This document shows, piece after piece, positions 43,558 through 51,622 of a stretch of DNA of 64,000 bases. A program made the position numbers and the translations under genes. A model generated the notes under the pieces. It did no database searches. It was not told the DNA's origin and was given only the letters and a program-made list of their open reading frames with translations. Within the stretch, counting starts at the first letter, position 1. Each line of letters starts with the position of its first letter. The DNA comes from Muricauda sp. SCSIO 65647. Its GTDB lineage: Bacteria; Bacteroidota; Bacteroidia; Flavobacteriales; Flavobacteriaceae. The stretch covers positions 186,001 to 250,000 of the forward strand of contig NZ_CP091037.1 in NCBI RefSeq assembly GCF_021534965.1. The letters run 5' to 3'.

Positions 43558-46500
43558 TTAAAAGTTAAGGTTGAGGCCCAACGAAATAGTCCTTGATAAC
43601 GGATACGTTCCGATATCCTCCCCTTGGGCGAGTTGGTTGGTCGGATTACTGTTTACCTCAGGATTATATCCTGTATAATCAGTGAAAAGAAATGGATTCT
43701 GGGCCGCAAGAAATATACGTGCATGGTCAAGCCCAAGATTGTCCATCAACGTTTTGGGCACGGTATAGCCAAGGGTAATGTTTTGAATTCTTAGGTAAGA
43801 ACCATCTTCTAGATAGTATGTGGAAACTTCCCTATTGTTTCCGGTCGTTCTCAGATTGGCCCTTGGCACACGCCCATTTCCAGGGTCTTCTGGTGACCTC
43901 CATCGATTTTTGAGGTCTGCGACCCCATTGATACCGCCTTGGGGTATCGCCGTATAAAAACGGATGGTGTTCAATACTTCATTGCCTTCAACCCCTTGCA
44001 ACGCTATGCTCAAATCAACGTTTTTATACTTGAACGATGTGGAAAAGCCATAGGTGAAGTCTGGCTGGTAGTCTCCGATGACCTGTCTATCATCATCATT
44101 GATACGACCATCTCCGTTGACATCTTCAAACCTAAAGTCACCGGGCCGGGAAGTACCGCTATCGGTAGACAAGTGTTGGTTGATTTCATCTTCAGTATTG
44201 TATATGCCTTCTACCTTAAGTCCGTAATACGACCCTATCGGCCTACCGATTTCTGTAATGAAGGCAAGGCCCCTTCCACCATTTGCAAAAATGGGATCCC
44301 CTTCAGGCCCGAGTTCCAATACTTCATTCTTATTGGTCGAAAAGTTGAAAGAAGATTGCCATTCAAAGTCTCCGAAATCTTTCTGGAGCCCCAACGTAAA
44401 TTCAAAGCCCTTGTTTTCTACCCTGCCAATGTTCTGCAACTGGTTGGTAAACCCAGAGACACTGGGCACATTTACATTTAACAAAAGGTCTGATGTCTCG
44501 CTTCGATAATAGTCGGCTTCCAATGTGACAAAATTGTTGAAGAGACTTGCATTTAAACCAATGTCAAATGTCTCCGTACGCTCCCAACTCAAATCGTTGT
44601 TAGCCGATGTAGTCTGGCTCAACCCGCCAACTATATTATTATTGCCGGTGACGTAACTTGCTTGATCCAAAAGCCCTATGGAGCCATAGTTGGGAATTTG
44701 GAAGTTACCCGTCACACCGTAACTCGCCCTTAATTTCAGTTCGTTAATGGTCTTGTTTTCCCTTAAAAAGTTCTCTTGTGAAAGTCTCCACCCGAGTGAG
44801 GCCGATGGAAAGGTTCCCCATTTATTGCCGCTTCCAAATCTAGACGAACCATCACTTCGAACGGTAACCGTTGCAAAATATTTATTGTCATAGGCGTATT
44901 GGGCCCTGAACAAAACTGAAAGCAACGACCATTCTTCCTCAAAGGTTTCAGAAGCCGTGATGCTGGCCGCACTAATAGTGGGCACCAAATCATTGGCAAA
45001 GCCCCTTCCTTCAGAATTTGTCAACTTGATACTTTCCATTTGCGCCGTATAACCTCCCAATAGGTTAAGGCTATGTTTGCCAAAAAGATTATTGTACGTC
45101 AAGGTGTTTTCAATAAGCCAGTTTGTCGAGCTTGTCGATACCGAAACGGCATCGGGGCTGAACCGTAAAAAGAATGGGGTGGCTTCTAAGGCCAAGGGGC
45201 GATAAAAATCCCTCCTGCTCTCATTTGATTCCGCCCCCGCGGTGATCCTGTAGGTAAGGTTGGGCAAGAATTCGAAATCAAGAAAACCATTCCCCAAAAT
45301 TCTAGTGGTGACTTGTTCATCACTGATCTGATCGGCAATTGCCACTGGGTTCCCCACAAATTCTGACGAAACGTTTCTACTTAAAAAAGTCCAATCAAGA
45401 ATTCCAATGTTGAACGTATCATCAGGATTTCTCACAGGAAAGATAGGAGCTTGTGCCAAAGCTGAGGCAACTACCCCTTCGTTAAAGATAAATCCGGCGG
45501 TATTGACCAAATCTTGATTGATTCTTGATGGGTTCAAACGAATGCCGTACTTGATCTTTTCCGATAGATTGCCATTAATGTTCAATCTTCCCGAAAAACG
45601 TTCAAATTCAGACCCTATCACAATACCTTCTTGTTTGTTGTAATTCAATGATGAAAAATAGCTTGCTTTTGAAGACCCCCCTTGTATGGTCAAGGTATAA
45701 TTCTGGTTCAGGGCGTTTCTGAAGATCTCATCTTGCCAGTCTGTATCGGTAAGCCCTTCAACACCTTGCAAGTAGGGCTCAAGTTCTTCGGGAATCCTTA
45801 ATTGGGGCTGCCCATTGGCCAATCGTGTGGCATTGTCATCGGTAATGCTGGCGCCTGGCACCAAATCTAAATAGGCATTGTTCTTGGCATCTGCGTGCAA
45901 TTCAGCAAATTCATAGGCATTCAGCAAGTCGATTTTGTTTATGACCGAACTAAAACCGGCCCTTGTGGTCAATGACACACTGGGGTCACCCGACTTGCCC
46001 CGCTTTGTCGTTATGATCACCACGCCATTAGAACCCCTGGATCCGTATATGGCGGCAGCGGCAGCATCCTTTAAGACCTCGATCGATTCAATATCCTCTT
46101 GGTTGATCGAAGCCAGCGGATTTGTGGGTTGTTCCAAAACTCCATTTCGAGAACCACCGATCAAGGTTTGGGTATTCGTCTCGTCTGAGAGCGGCACACC
46201 GTCAACCACAAAGAGTGGATTGTTGCCAGCCGTTATGGAGGAAGCCCCCCTTACCCTTATATTTAAGTTTCCGCCGGGTTCACCCGTGGTCTGTCTTACG
46301 AGCACCCCTGCCAACTTACCGGCTATGGCCTCAGTAAAATTGGTCGTTGTCTCGTTTTGAATGGCCTCGGCCTTCAAGGACGCCACTGAAGTCGTGACAT
46401 CTGATTTTCGCTGGGTACCGTACCCCACGACCACCACTTCATCCAGCTTCGAGGCGTCTTGGCTCAATCGAACATAAAGATCGGTTTGATTTCCAACGAC

Positions 46501-46749
46501 GATCTCTTCGGTGGTATAGCCAATATACGTAATCGTCAAAACAGCTTCTGGCCCCGATATCCTAATCTCAAAATTGCCATCAAAATCGGTAGTCGTACCA
46601 TTTGCGGTACCTTTTTCAACAATGGAAGCACCAGGCAATGGGACATCATTTTTATCGACGACCACACCTCTTACGCCAATGGTCTGAGCATTGACCAAAT
46701 AAGCAAAAACCATTAAAAGGTAGGTTAAACCTAGAGTCTTGTCTTTCAT
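43558..46749 (-). CDS. susC: SusC/RagA-family TonB-dependent outer-membrane transporter
   Basis: A 1063-residue TonB-dependent receptor. After a signal peptide (cleaved at about NAQ, residue 22) comes a carboxypeptidase-regulatory-like beta domain (GVRGVVVDKNDVPLPGASIVE), then the plug (DEVVVVGYGTQRKSDVTTS, and LFVVDGVPLS with the SusC-type VDG motif), and a 22-strand barrel ending in GLNLNF. The RGSNGVVIITTK region also fits. It imports ligand across the outer membrane with TonB energy. The start lies 29 bp from one LacI-type operator and 76 bp from a second, so it should be repressed in the absence of substrate. Confidence 0.96.
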   Translation of the reverse strand: MKDKTLGLTYLLMVFAYLVNAQTIGVRGVVVDKNDVPLPGASIVEKGTANGTTTDFDGNFEIRISGPEAVLTITYIGYTTEEIVVGNQTDLYVRLSQDASKLDEVVVVGYGTQRKSDVTTSVASLKAEAIQNETTTNFTEAIAGKLAGVLVRQTTGEPGGNLNIRVRGASSITAGNNPLFVVDGVPLSDETNTQTLIGGSRNGVLEQPTNPLASINQEDIESIEVLKDAAAAAIYGSRGSNGVVIITTKRGKSGDPSVSLTTRAGFSSVINKIDLLNAYEFAELHADAKNNAYLDLVPGASITDDNATRLANGQPQLRIPEELEPYLQGVEGLTDTDWQDEIFRNALNQNYTLTIQGGSSKASYFSSLNYNKQEGIVIGSEFERFSGRLNINGNLSEKIKYGIRLNPSRINQDLVNTAGFIFNEGVVASALAQAPIFPVRNPDDTFNIGILDWTFLSRNVSSEFVGNPVAIADQISDEQVTTRILGNGFLDFEFLPNLTYRITAGAESNESRRDFYRPLALEATPFFLRFSPDAVSVSTSSTNWLIENTLTYNNLFGKHSLNLLGGYTAQMESIKLTNSEGRGFANDLVPTISAASITASETFEEEWSLLSVLFRAQYAYDNKYFATVTVRSDGSSRFGSGNKWGTFPSASLGWRLSQENFLRENKTINELKLRASYGVTGNFQIPNYGSIGLLDQASYVTGNNNIVGGLSQTTSANNDLSWERTETFDIGLNASLFNNFVTLEADYYRSETSDLLLNVNVPSVSGFTNQLQNIGRVENKGFEFTLGLQKDFGDFEWQSSFNFSTNKNEVLELGPEGDPIFANGGRGLAFITEIGRPIGSYYGLKVEGIYNTEDEINQHLSTDSGTSRPGDFRFEDVNGDGRINDDDRQVIGDYQPDFTYGFSTSFKYKNVDLSIALQGVEGNEVLNTIRFYTAIPQGGINGVADLKNRWRSPEDPGNGRVPRANLRTTGNNREVSTYYLEDGSYLRIQNITLGYTVPKTLMDNLGLDHARIFLAAQNPFLFTDYTGYNPEVNSNPTNQLAQGEDIGTYPLSRTISLGLNLNF

Positions 46750-46777
46750 TTCATAAAGTTTAAAATTTAATTTTAGA

Positions 46778-46789
46778 ACAAACGTTTGC
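46778..46789. promoter_or_regulatory. LacI-type operator 3 (susCD, proximal)
   Basis: ACAAACGTTTGC in AGA-ACAAACGTTTGC-GCAAAA, 29 bp from the susC start. It shares the central AACGTTTG with the other three sites. Confidence 0.75.
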
Positions 46790-46824
46790 GCAAAAAAGTT
46801 TAAAAAAATCGCTTGATTCTTTGG

Positions 46825-46836
46825 TCAAACGTTTGT
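46825..46836. promoter_or_regulatory. LacI-type operator 4 (shared by susCD and lacI)
   Basis: TCAAACGTTTGT in GG-TCAAACGTTTGT-GCAAATT, 76 bp from susC and 127 bp from lacI. With operator 3 it forms a pair 47 bp apart (centre to centre), suited to cooperative binding. Confidence 0.72.
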
Positions 46837-46962
46837 GCAAATTAGTTTAAATTTTGTACTTTCCAAAAAAAATTGCGGTTTAACTTTATTTTTTTCCCGT
46901 TTTAAATCAAAAAAAGTATAGATAAAAGCTAATATCTTTTTCATTAACCCCCATTACATTCA

Positions 46963-48012
46963 ATGAGTAAAAAAGCTTCCACCATTCAATCGATCGCAGA
47001 TGAACTGGGCGTCTCAGTTTCAACAGTTTCCAGGGTTCTCAACGGGGTCGGCAAAAAATATCGAATCAGTGAAAAAACCATTGATGCGGTACATGAAATG
47101 GCCATTAAACTAAATTATGTGCCCAATAACATTGCCAAAAGCCTTCGGCTTAAAAAGTCGTCGACCATTGGCCTTGTCATACCCGATATATCGAACCCAT
47201 GGTTTGCAAAAATTGCCTCTAAAATCGAAAAAGAGACCCGAAACAAAGGCTACAACATTTTTTTGTGCAATAGTGATGATGATATTGAAATTGAAAAACG
47301 ATCTCTCTCATTGCTCCAGAACTGGATGGTCGATGGTATCATTATCGTACCGATCGGTCTAGAACATGAACATATTCTAAAAGTATCAAAGGAAGGGACC
47401 CCAGTGGTGGTCATCGACCGTTTTTTTGAGAATGTAGATTTGCCCTATGTTTCCACAAATGACTTTGAGGGTGCCTATAAAGCTACCGAGCATCTAATCA
47501 AAAATGGCCATAGACGGATTGCCTGCCTACAAGGTATCATCGGCACCTCATCAAACAACCAAAGGGTCGGCGGCTATATCAAGGCCCTATCTGACCACGG
47601 CATTGCATTGGATGAGAATTTGATCATGGGCTCAGATTTTGGTTTTGATAATGGCTATACCCACGCCAAGCATATCATCAAGGACATTTCAAAAAATAAG
47701 ATTACCGCAATCTTTTCTACAGGTAATCAAATTACCCTTGGCGTGCTCAAGGCATTCAAAGAAAAAAAAGTGAAAATACCAGGGCAAATATCCCTTGTTT
47801 CCTATGATGAAGAAGCCTATTCAGAACTTTTGTACACCCCTTTGTCAACAATCTCGCACTTAGAGGATGAAGATTTGGGCATTTTGGCGCTAAAACTCCT
47901 TTTTGATGAAATTAGCATTATATCATCGGCCGATACTCCAAAGGGAATATTGTTGCCTACCCAATTGATCAAAAGGGAATCTGTATTGAACATTTCAAAA
48001 AAAGTTCAATAA
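46963..48012 (+). CDS. LacI-family transcriptional regulator of the nucleoside/ribose locus
   Basis: A 349-residue LacI/GalR repressor. The helix-turn-helix (ASTIQSIADELGVSVSTVSRVLNG) and hinge helix (NNIAKSLRLKKS) are followed by a periplasmic-binding-protein-like effector domain (STIGLVIPDISNPWFAKIA, HLIKNGHRRIACLQG, VSYDEEAYSELLYTPLST). The central CG of the nearby palindromes is the base step that LacI hinge helices normally intercalate. It is divergent from susC with two such sites in between, so it is probably autoregulated. The effector may be ribose, a nucleoside or ribose-5-phosphate; this is an inference. Confidence 0.93.
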   Translation: MSKKASTIQSIADELGVSVSTVSRVLNGVGKKYRISEKTIDAVHEMAIKLNYVPNNIAKSLRLKKSSTIGLVIPDISNPWFAKIASKIEKETRNKGYNIFLCNSDDDIEIEKRSLSLLQNWMVDGIIIVPIGLEHEHILKVSKEGTPVVVIDRFFENVDLPYVSTNDFEGAYKATEHLIKNGHRRIACLQGIIGTSSNNQRVGGYIKALSDHGIALDENLIMGSDFGFDNGYTHAKHIIKDISKNKITAIFSTGNQITLGVLKAFKEKKVKIPGQISLVSYDEEAYSELLYTPLSTISHLEDEDLGILALKLLFDEISIISSADTPKGILLPTQLIKRESVLNISKKVQ

Positions 48013-48053
48013 AAGACAAACAGATCTTGAAAGCGGTTCTACCTACTACAGTA

Positions 48054-49187
48054 TTATTGTTTGGTTATAGTTGAGTTTACCGTTTCATCTGTTAAGGTTT
48101 CTGACACTTTTATTTCATCCGCATTCACAATCTCGGTAACCGTTAATCTGTCTAAACTGAAATGAACATTTGACGCATCTCTCAGGGCTTGGGCAGCATA
48201 TTCAGCCGTGATATCGCGCTGCGGGTCTGCGAACATCTCATAGCCCACCATGAACTTTTTCACCGTCGCAGAGCGTAGAAGCGGAGGATAGAATGACATG
48301 TGAAAGTGCCATTCTTCATGTTCACTACCATCTGTCGGGGCTTGATGTATGCCCGAGGAATAGGGAAAGGAGGTCAGGAACAGATTGTCATATCTTGTCG
48401 TGATCTCTTTTATTATCTTGGCAAAATTCTTTTTTTCATCAGTTGACAGTTGACCGATGTTTTGATAGTGTTTTTTGGGGATTATCATTACCTCATAAGG
48501 CCATATCGCCCAAAAGGGCACCAAAGCCAAAAAATCTTTGTTTTCTACAACGATCCGCTCCTTTTTGTCCAATTCCTGTAACAGATAATCTTGAAGCAAG
48601 CTTCCGCCGGTTTTGTCCCAATATGATTTTTGTTGCCTCGTTTTTTTTTCTGCTTCACGCGGTATCGAAGACTGGGCCCATATCTGCCCATGCGGATGCG
48701 GGTTGCTGCATCCCATCATACCTCCCTTGTTCTCAAATATCTGTACATGGTTGATGTCTTCAATGGCCCCAAGGCCCAGGTACTCTTTTTGCCAAAGATC
48801 GATCACTTTTTCAATGGCCATGACATCCATCAAAGGCAGCGTCAGCGAATGGTCTGACGAGAAACAGATTACCTTGCAAATGCCCTTTTCACTTTTTGCC
48901 CTGAGCAGACCATCATTATATTCGGCCTTTTTGGTATCTGACAAGAGTGCCGAGAAATCATTGATGAAACTATAGGTCGATTCATAATTGGGATTCTTGA
49001 CCCCGCTGGCCCGAACATTGTTGGGGCAGAGGTAACAGTGCTCGTCGTATTTCGTTCTGTCTAGTTGAGGTCGTTTTTCTTGTTTTCCCTGCCAAGGTCG
49101 TTTGGTTCGGTGTGGTGAGACCAATACCCACTCACCCGTCAGTATGTTATAACGTCTATGTGGAACGGTATTGATGTTCATTTTCAA
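48054..49187 (-). CDS. galT: Galactose-1-phosphate uridylyltransferase
   Basis: A 377-residue GalT of the Leloir pathway, converting galactose-1-phosphate and UDP-glucose to UDP-galactose and glucose-1-phosphate. YNILTGEWVLVSPHRTKRPW at the N-terminus, CYLCPNNVRASG (zinc site), and CSNPHPHGQIWAQ with the uridylylated His-Pro-His are present. Its ATG at 49187 overlaps the galK stop by four bases (an alternative ATG is two codons on). It converges on lacI but belongs to the galKT operon. Confidence 0.95.
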   Translation of the reverse strand: MKMNINTVPHRRYNILTGEWVLVSPHRTKRPWQGKQEKRPQLDRTKYDEHCYLCPNNVRASGVKNPNYESTYSFINDFSALLSDTKKAEYNDGLLRAKSEKGICKVICFSSDHSLTLPLMDVMAIEKVIDLWQKEYLGLGAIEDINHVQIFENKGGMMGCSNPHPHGQIWAQSSIPREAEKKTRQQKSYWDKTGGSLLQDYLLQELDKKERIVVENKDFLALVPFWAIWPYEVMIIPKKHYQNIGQLSTDEKKNFAKIIKEITTRYDNLFLTSFPYSSGIHQAPTDGSEHEEWHFHMSFYPPLLRSATVKKFMVGYEMFADPQRDITAEYAAQALRDASNVHFSLDRLTVTEIVNADEIKVSETLTDETVNSTITKQ

Positions 49188-50350
49188 AATTTCTTGAGAA
49201 TATGGGTTCCATTGCTAAGCGAGGTCTGAAATGCAGAAAGTTCTATACCAAATCGTTCTTGGTAGGCCTTGGTCGCTTTTTCAACAAACGAGGCCATGCC
49301 ATCTCCCTGTACAATGTTTAGGGTACAACCTCCAAAACCACCGCCTATCATACGCGCACCCAATACGCCCTCGTGCTCTTTGGCCAAGGCTACCAGAAAA
49401 TCAAGCTCGACACAACTTACTTCATAATCTTCGCTCAACCCCCTATGGGTCTCAAACATCAATCGCCCCACTTCTTTCAGGTCATTTTTTTTCAAAGCAT
49501 TTACCGCTTTGAGCACCCTTTCATTTTCTGAGACCACATAAGAGCACCTATTGTAAAGCAAAGGCCCCATTTCTTGCTTGCAATGCTCGAGCATCTCACT
49601 TGTCACGTGCCGAAGCGAGCTTTCTACTTGAAAGTGTTTTTGAACGATGGCAAGCCCTTCTTCACATTGCCTGCGTCTTGTGTTGTATTCGCCTGTGGCC
49701 AAATTGTGCGAAACATTGGTATTGAGCAGCAATAGCTTATAGGGTTCAATGTTCATCGATATATAATCAAAATCCAAGGTCTTGCAATCCAACAACATCA
49801 CATGATCTTTTTTGCCCATTACCGAAGCAAACTGGTCCATAATGCCACATTTTGTGCCAACGAAATTATGCTCGGCCCGTTGTGAAAGTTTAATGATATC
49901 CCACTTTTCGAGCCCCAATTGAAAAAGCTCGTTGAGGCCAAAGGCCAGTCCGCACTCAAGGGCGGCAGATGAACTTATACCAGAACCCACGGGAACAAGG
50001 CTTTCTATATGACAGTGGAATCCCTTGACCTTATCGGTTTTCAATTTTATTTCATGAAGCACGCCGAGAATATAATTGTGCCATCCCTCGGTACTTTTCG
50101 AAATATGGTCTAAATCGATCACAAGTGTCTCATCATAGTCCATGCTCTGTACCGTACACCTATTTCGGGAACCGTTGCGGGAAAAACTGAAAATTATGGT
50201 CTTGTCGATCGCGGCCGGCAGTACATAGCCCTCGTTATAATCAGTGTGCTCGCCGATCAAGTTGATTCGGCCAGGTGAAGCTACTTGTAGATGTAAATCA
50301 AAAGAAAATCCTGATTTTTGTGTTTTAGTAATAGTTTTCTTATTCTTCAA
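49184..50350 (-). CDS. galK: Galactokinase
   Basis: A 388-residue GHMP kinase that phosphorylates D-galactose at C1. The galactokinase signature GRINLIGEHTDYNEGYVLPAA begins near residue 30, the ATP-binding loop is PVGSGISSSAALECG, and GGGFGGCTLNIV is the third motif. Full length. It is transcribed divergently from a Nudix-fold regulator with a 21-bp dyad between the starts, and overlaps galT. Galactose could come from the sulfated-glycan operon on the other side of the regulator. Confidence 0.96.
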   Translation of the reverse strand: MKNKKTITKTQKSGFSFDLHLQVASPGRINLIGEHTDYNEGYVLPAAIDKTIIFSFSRNGSRNRCTVQSMDYDETLVIDLDHISKSTEGWHNYILGVLHEIKLKTDKVKGFHCHIESLVPVGSGISSSAALECGLAFGLNELFQLGLEKWDIIKLSQRAEHNFVGTKCGIMDQFASVMGKKDHVMLLDCKTLDFDYISMNIEPYKLLLLNTNVSHNLATGEYNTRRRQCEEGLAIVQKHFQVESSLRHVTSEMLEHCKQEMGPLLYNRCSYVVSENERVLKAVNALKKNDLKEVGRLMFETHRGLSEDYEVSCVELDFLVALAKEHEGVLGARMIGGGFGGCTLNIVQGDGMASFVEKATKAYQERFGIELSAFQTSLSNGTHILKKF

Positions 50351-50377
50351 GTCTTATTGATTGTTTTTCAAATATAA

Positions 50378-50398
50378 TAAATGTAAATTATACATTTA
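50378..50398. promoter_or_regulatory. 21-bp dyad between galK and the Nudix-type regulator
   Basis: TAAATGTA-aatta-TACATTTA is a perfect inverted repeat. It is the only strong symmetry in the 53-bp gap between the divergent genes and lies just in front of both starts, so it is the probable operator of the regulator. Confidence 0.7.
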
Positions 50399-50403
50399 AA
50401 ATT

Positions 50404-51129
50404 ATGGTGCCAAATAAAAAACCAACGATTGCCTTCCCGCCCAACGATTTTTATCGTCAAGACCACAAAATGTACGTAGCCACAGACTGTATAGTCTTCG
50501 GTTATGATTCAAATGATCTGAAACTACTTCTTTTTCAGCGAAAACTAAGTCCTTTCAAAGGAGAATGGTCGTTGATAGGCACCTTCGTGCACTTAGACGA
50601 AAGCATAGCCGTGGCGGCTGAAAGAGTACTTGAGCAGACCACTGGACTGACCGATATCTTCATGGAGCAAACCTTGGCCTACGGTGATGTCAAACGAGAT
50701 CCGGGCTATAGATGTATTTCGATAGCCAAATATGCGCTTATCAGGCTTGATGAACACGATAAAAAGTCTGTGGAACAATATGGTGCCAAATGGTTTTCAC
50801 TTGATGACCTGCCCCCAATGATACTCGATCACCAACAAATGATAAACGATGCTTTGGACATGCTCAAGGAAAAGGCAAAAAAGCAACCGGTGGGCTTTGA
50901 ACTGCTACCCAAAAAATTTACACTGCCACAGCTTCAGCGACTCTATGAACTGATCTATCAAAAAGAGATCGACTCAAGAAACTTCAGAAAAAAAGTTTTG
51001 TCGCTCAACATTCTCATAAAATTGGAGGAAAAAGACAAATCAAACTCAAAAAAGGGAGCCTTTCTGTATAAGTTCAACAGTAGAAAATACAACCAATATT
51101 TTACGAACGGATTTAATTTTGATACCTGA
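50404..51129 (+). CDS. NrtR/AraR-like transcriptional regulator with inactive Nudix domain
   Basis: A 241-residue two-domain protein. The Nudix fold spans residues about 20-150 (YVATDCIVFGYDSNDLKLLLFQ, GEWSLIGTFV). The box itself reads VAAERVLEQTTGL: the REUxEExGU core lacks the paired catalytic glutamates, so hydrolysis is unlikely. A winged helix follows (FTLPQLQRLYELIYQKEID, FRKKVLSL). Proteins of this build act as sugar- or nucleotide-responsive repressors; the Bacteroides AraR is one of them. Divergence from galK suggests control of galactose genes, with the effector probably a sugar or sugar phosphate. Confidence 0.9.
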   Translation: MVPNKKPTIAFPPNDFYRQDHKMYVATDCIVFGYDSNDLKLLLFQRKLSPFKGEWSLIGTFVHLDESIAVAAERVLEQTTGLTDIFMEQTLAYGDVKRDPGYRCISIAKYALIRLDEHDKKSVEQYGAKWFSLDDLPPMILDHQQMINDALDMLKEKAKKQPVGFELLPKKFTLPQLQRLYELIYQKEIDSRNFRKKVLSLNILIKLEEKDKSNSKKGAFLYKFNSRKYNQYFTNGFNFDT

Positions 51130-51584
51130 TGAAAACACATTCGAAAACGCTGATGATGATGGTGGCTTTGGTACCGATCTGCATTTTGTTGCTGTCGTGC
51201 CATGGAAAGACCGGGGAGAAAGATGACCTACAGGCCATAAAGCAGCTTTTAAGCATGCAAGAAGAAGCATGGTCAAACAACGATATTGACCGTTTTATGG
51301 AAGCCTATCAGCAATCAGACTCCATCACCTATTTTGGCAGTAGTGGTATACGAAGAGGATATCAGGCAATGCTCAACAGCTATAAGGAAAGATACCCCAC
51401 CAAGGCCCATACCGGTACGTTGAAATTTACATTGCACGATATTTCAAAAATAAGCGAGGACGCCTATTGGGTGATGGGCGAATATCACTTGACCCGCGAT
51501 GTCGGCGACACCAACGGCACTTTTATGATCGTATTGAAGCGCATCAACGGTGAGTGGAAAATTGTAGGGGATTCTTCATGTTGA
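51129..51584 (+). CDS. DUF4440/SnoaL-like (NTF2-fold) lipoprotein
   Basis: A 151-residue lipoprotein with lipobox LLSC near residue 24. The mature part is a single NTF2-like DUF4440 domain: IKQLLSMQEEAWSNNDIDRFMEAYQQSDSITYFG is the opening helix and strand, and GTFMIVLKRINGEWKIVGDSSC closes it. The family covers ketosteroid-isomerase-like folds without a known common reaction. Its ATG shares one base with the stop of the regulator gene, so both are cotranscribed. It is convergent with the DUF885 gene. Confidence 0.88.
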   Translation: MKTHSKTLMMMVALVPICILLLSCHGKTGEKDDLQAIKQLLSMQEEAWSNNDIDRFMEAYQQSDSITYFGSSGIRRGYQAMLNSYKERYPTKAHTGTLKFTLHDISKISEDAYWVMGEYHLTRDVGDTNGTFMIVLKRINGEWKIVGDSSC

Positions 51585-51622
51585 CATGGGCCTGTTCACG
51601 TACTTGAAAACTTGGCCCCCAA

